From the NCBI RefSeq assembly GCF_029227915.1, contig NC_079877.1:32081851-32145850 (forward strand): DNA of 64,000 nt, written 5' to 3'. Within the stretch, counting starts at the first letter, position 1; the number at the start of each line of letters is the position of its first letter. The position numbers and the translations under genes were made by a program. Below the pieces are notes generated by a model, which was not told where the DNA came from, ran no database searches, and saw only the letters and a list, made by a program, of their open reading frames with translations. This DNA is from Hydractinia symbiolongicarpus. Taxonomy: Eukaryota > Cnidaria > Hydrozoa > Anthoathecata > Hydractiniidae. Below are positions 62,833-64,000 of this stretch, piece after piece.

Positions 62833-63951
62833 ATGACTTATTTATCTAAATTTTTAAATGAAGCGCTACCACAGCGCCCTATGCAATCGCTAAGTTCCGG
62901 CAATCACGTGAAAATAAGAAGAATGTTTTTTCTTGGGGTCCAATTGTCTCATTTATCACATTTATCAGGTCAAAGTACAGAGCAAGTTCAATTAAGTCCC
63001 ACAGTCAATCGTTTCACTGTTAAAAGCGATACAACTTGGTAATATCGGAAAAAAATATCTAAACACATGTTGGCACGAATATGTGACGCAACCGCTGTAA
63101 CTCAAACGGATTGACACCGTTAGAAAGTCAATGAAATGTGGTTTTGGAAACTGTCTCTACTTCTTCAGCGCGAACTGACGGCTAGGATTGGTCCCACAGT
63201 AAAAATTGATTTATTTATCTTAATTTTTAAATAAAGCGCTACCACAGCGCCCAGTGTAATCGCTGAGTTCCAGCAATCATGTCAAATTAAGAACAACGGT
63301 ATTTCTTGTAGTCAAACTGGCTTATTTATCACATTTATAAGGTCAAAGTCCACAATCAGTTCAATTAAGTTCCACAGTCAAACGTTTCACTGTGAAAAGC
63401 GATGCAACCTAGTAATATCCAAACACTATCGCTAAATACATGTTGGTACGAATATGTGACGCAGCAGTTTTAACTTAAACGGATTTATACCGCTAGAAAG
63501 TCAATGAAATGTAGTTTTGGAGACTGTTCCTATTCATTCGGCGCGTGCTAACGGCCAGGATTGGTCCCACAGTAAAAAATGAATTATTAATCTAAATTTT
63601 TAAACAAAGAGCTACCACAGCGCTCAGTGTAATTGCTGAGTTCCAGCAATCATGTCAAATTAAGAACAATGTTATTTCTGGGAGTCTAATTGGCTCATTT
63701 ATCACATTTATAAGGTCACAGTCCAAAATCAGTTCATTTAAGTGCCACAGTCAATTGTTTTACTTTTAAAAACGATACAACTTAGTAATATCAGAAAAAT
63801 ATCCCTAAATTAATGTGGGGACGAATATGTGACACAACCGTTTTAACTCAAACGGACAGACATCGTTAGAAAGTCAATGAAATGTAGTTTTTGAAATTGT
63901 CGCTATTTTTTCAGCGCTCGATGACGTCTAGGATTTGTCCCACAGTAAAGA
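62833..63951 (+). repeat. Terminal 3-mer HOR, copy 3 (1119 bp)
   Basis: Third 1119-bp copy, nearly identical to copy 2 (changes such as GTGGTTTTGG for GTAGTTTTGG and TTGGAGACTG for TTGGAAACTG). Near its end, from about 63902, it reads GCTATTTTTTCAGCGCTCG instead of GGTATTTTTTCAGCACGCG, so the regular series may stop or change subtype at the window edge. Confidence 0.88.
63385..63397. other. 13-bp odd palindrome TTTCACTGTGAAA, copy 3
   Basis: Same word another 1119 bp later, in 3-mer copy 3. Confidence 0.85.
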
Positions 63952-64000
63952 ATGACTTATTTATCCAAATTTTTAAATGAAGGCTACCACAGCGCCCAGT
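63952..64000 (+). repeat. Truncated monomer at the right edge
   Basis: Start of what could be a fourth 3-mer unit, with TTATCCAAATT for TTATCTAAATT and a 2-base loss in AATGAAGGCTACC (normally AATGAAGCGCTACC). The satellite continues beyond the window. Confidence 0.75.

Larger units (their letters stand above)
1..64000 (+). repeat. Satellite DNA array, ~372-bp monomer, whole window
   Basis: Every part of the window reads as a head-to-tail copy of one monomer. Monomer starts were located at 1, 374, 747, 1119, 1492, 1865, 2238 and so on to 63710, giving 171 full monomers and a 291-bp partial at the right edge. Spacings are 371-373 bp, and longer offsets between matching landmarks are whole multiples (1117-1119, 1491, 1862, 2234, 4099, 5957, 8204, 10428, 13036, 17134 bp). 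All copies are on the same strand and no inverted block was seen. No unique sequence, mobile element or gene interrupts the array. Tandem repeats on this scale are typical of centromeric, pericentromeric or other heterochromatin in eukaryotes; the exact chromosomal place cannot be read from the window. Confidence 0.98.

Noticed and set aside
1-64000. CRISPR array or bacterial repeat region
   Set aside because: The repeats are about 372 bp with no short direct repeat alternating with unique spacers, and there are no neighbouring protein genes. The structure is that of eukaryotic satellite DNA.
1-64000. Tandem array of RNA genes (5S, snRNA or tRNA) or a dispersed transposon
   Set aside because: I found no 5S or tRNA internal promoter boxes in order, no tRNA cloverleaf, no long terminal repeats, no target-site duplications and no transposase or reverse transcriptase frames in any monomer I read.
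1-64000. Telomeric or subtelomeric position
   Set aside because: No runs of telomere-type short repeats (such as TTAGG or TTTAGGG) were seen. Position on the chromosome remains undetermined.

Overview
The whole window is one uninterrupted satellite DNA array. From base 1 to base 64000 I find only head-to-tail, same-strand copies of an AT-rich monomer of about 372-373 bp. If each monomer is taken to begin at ATAAGG/ATCAGG, the window starts exactly on a monomer boundary. The last boundary is at 63710, so there are 171 full monomers (63709/171 = 372.6 bp on average) plus a 291-bp partial one. One monomer counted by hand (5591-5963) has 130 G/C in 373 bases, about 35%. I see no protein-coding gene, tRNA, rRNA, CRISPR, transposon or unique sequence. 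The short open frames are satellite reading frames that recur at whole-monomer spacings. The sequence suggests a eukaryotic chromosome, in centromeric, pericentromeric or other constitutive heterochromatin. I cannot name the species: long satellites of this size occur in insects (beetles, flies), plants and other groups, and I do not recognise this one.

The monomers are diverged subtypes arranged in several generations of higher-order repeats (HORs), and nearly every structural difference between HOR copies is a whole number of monomers. Layout: (1) 1-8197, an 11-monomer, 4099-bp HOR with one full copy (1492-5590) flanked by partial copies, the right one missing exactly one monomer. (2) 8198-8942, two transition monomers. 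(3) 8943-16764, a 6-monomer HOR present as 6-, 5-, 4- and 6-monomer versions. (4) 16765-19372, a mixed block reused later in the window. (5) 19373-23471, a 3-mer followed by two 4-mers of 1491 bp. (6) 23472-33925, a duplicated block in which the two copies differ by a 5-monomer segment that matches 16.4-18.3 kb. (7) 33554-48477, a tandem duplication of a 22-monomer (8204-bp) block whose second copy is 4 monomers shorter. (8) 48437-57646, units of 3, 6 and 5 monomers, then a less regular stretch. (9) 57647-60535, a 2.0-kb block copied from (or to) 47.2-49.25 kb, followed by a 5-monomer-shifted partial copy. (10) 60595-63951, three consecutive copies of an 1119-bp 3-mer that differ at only about 1% of bases by eye and look like the youngest amplification.

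Nothing here works as a gene set. The biology on view is array evolution: repeated in-register unequal exchange, segment transposition by multiples of the monomer, local amplification and gene-conversion-like chimeras. Within the monomer a few short elements stay recognisable almost everywhere. These are two dyads (CCGTT-N8-AACGG and GCGCT-N5-AGCGC), a TACGAATATGTGA block and a GTTTCACTGTTAAAAGCGAT block, which are candidates for protein binding or chromatin organisation. In one subtype the last block has become a perfect 20-bp palindrome, present in seven perfect copies. All subtype assignments and identities were judged by reading, not by computed alignment.
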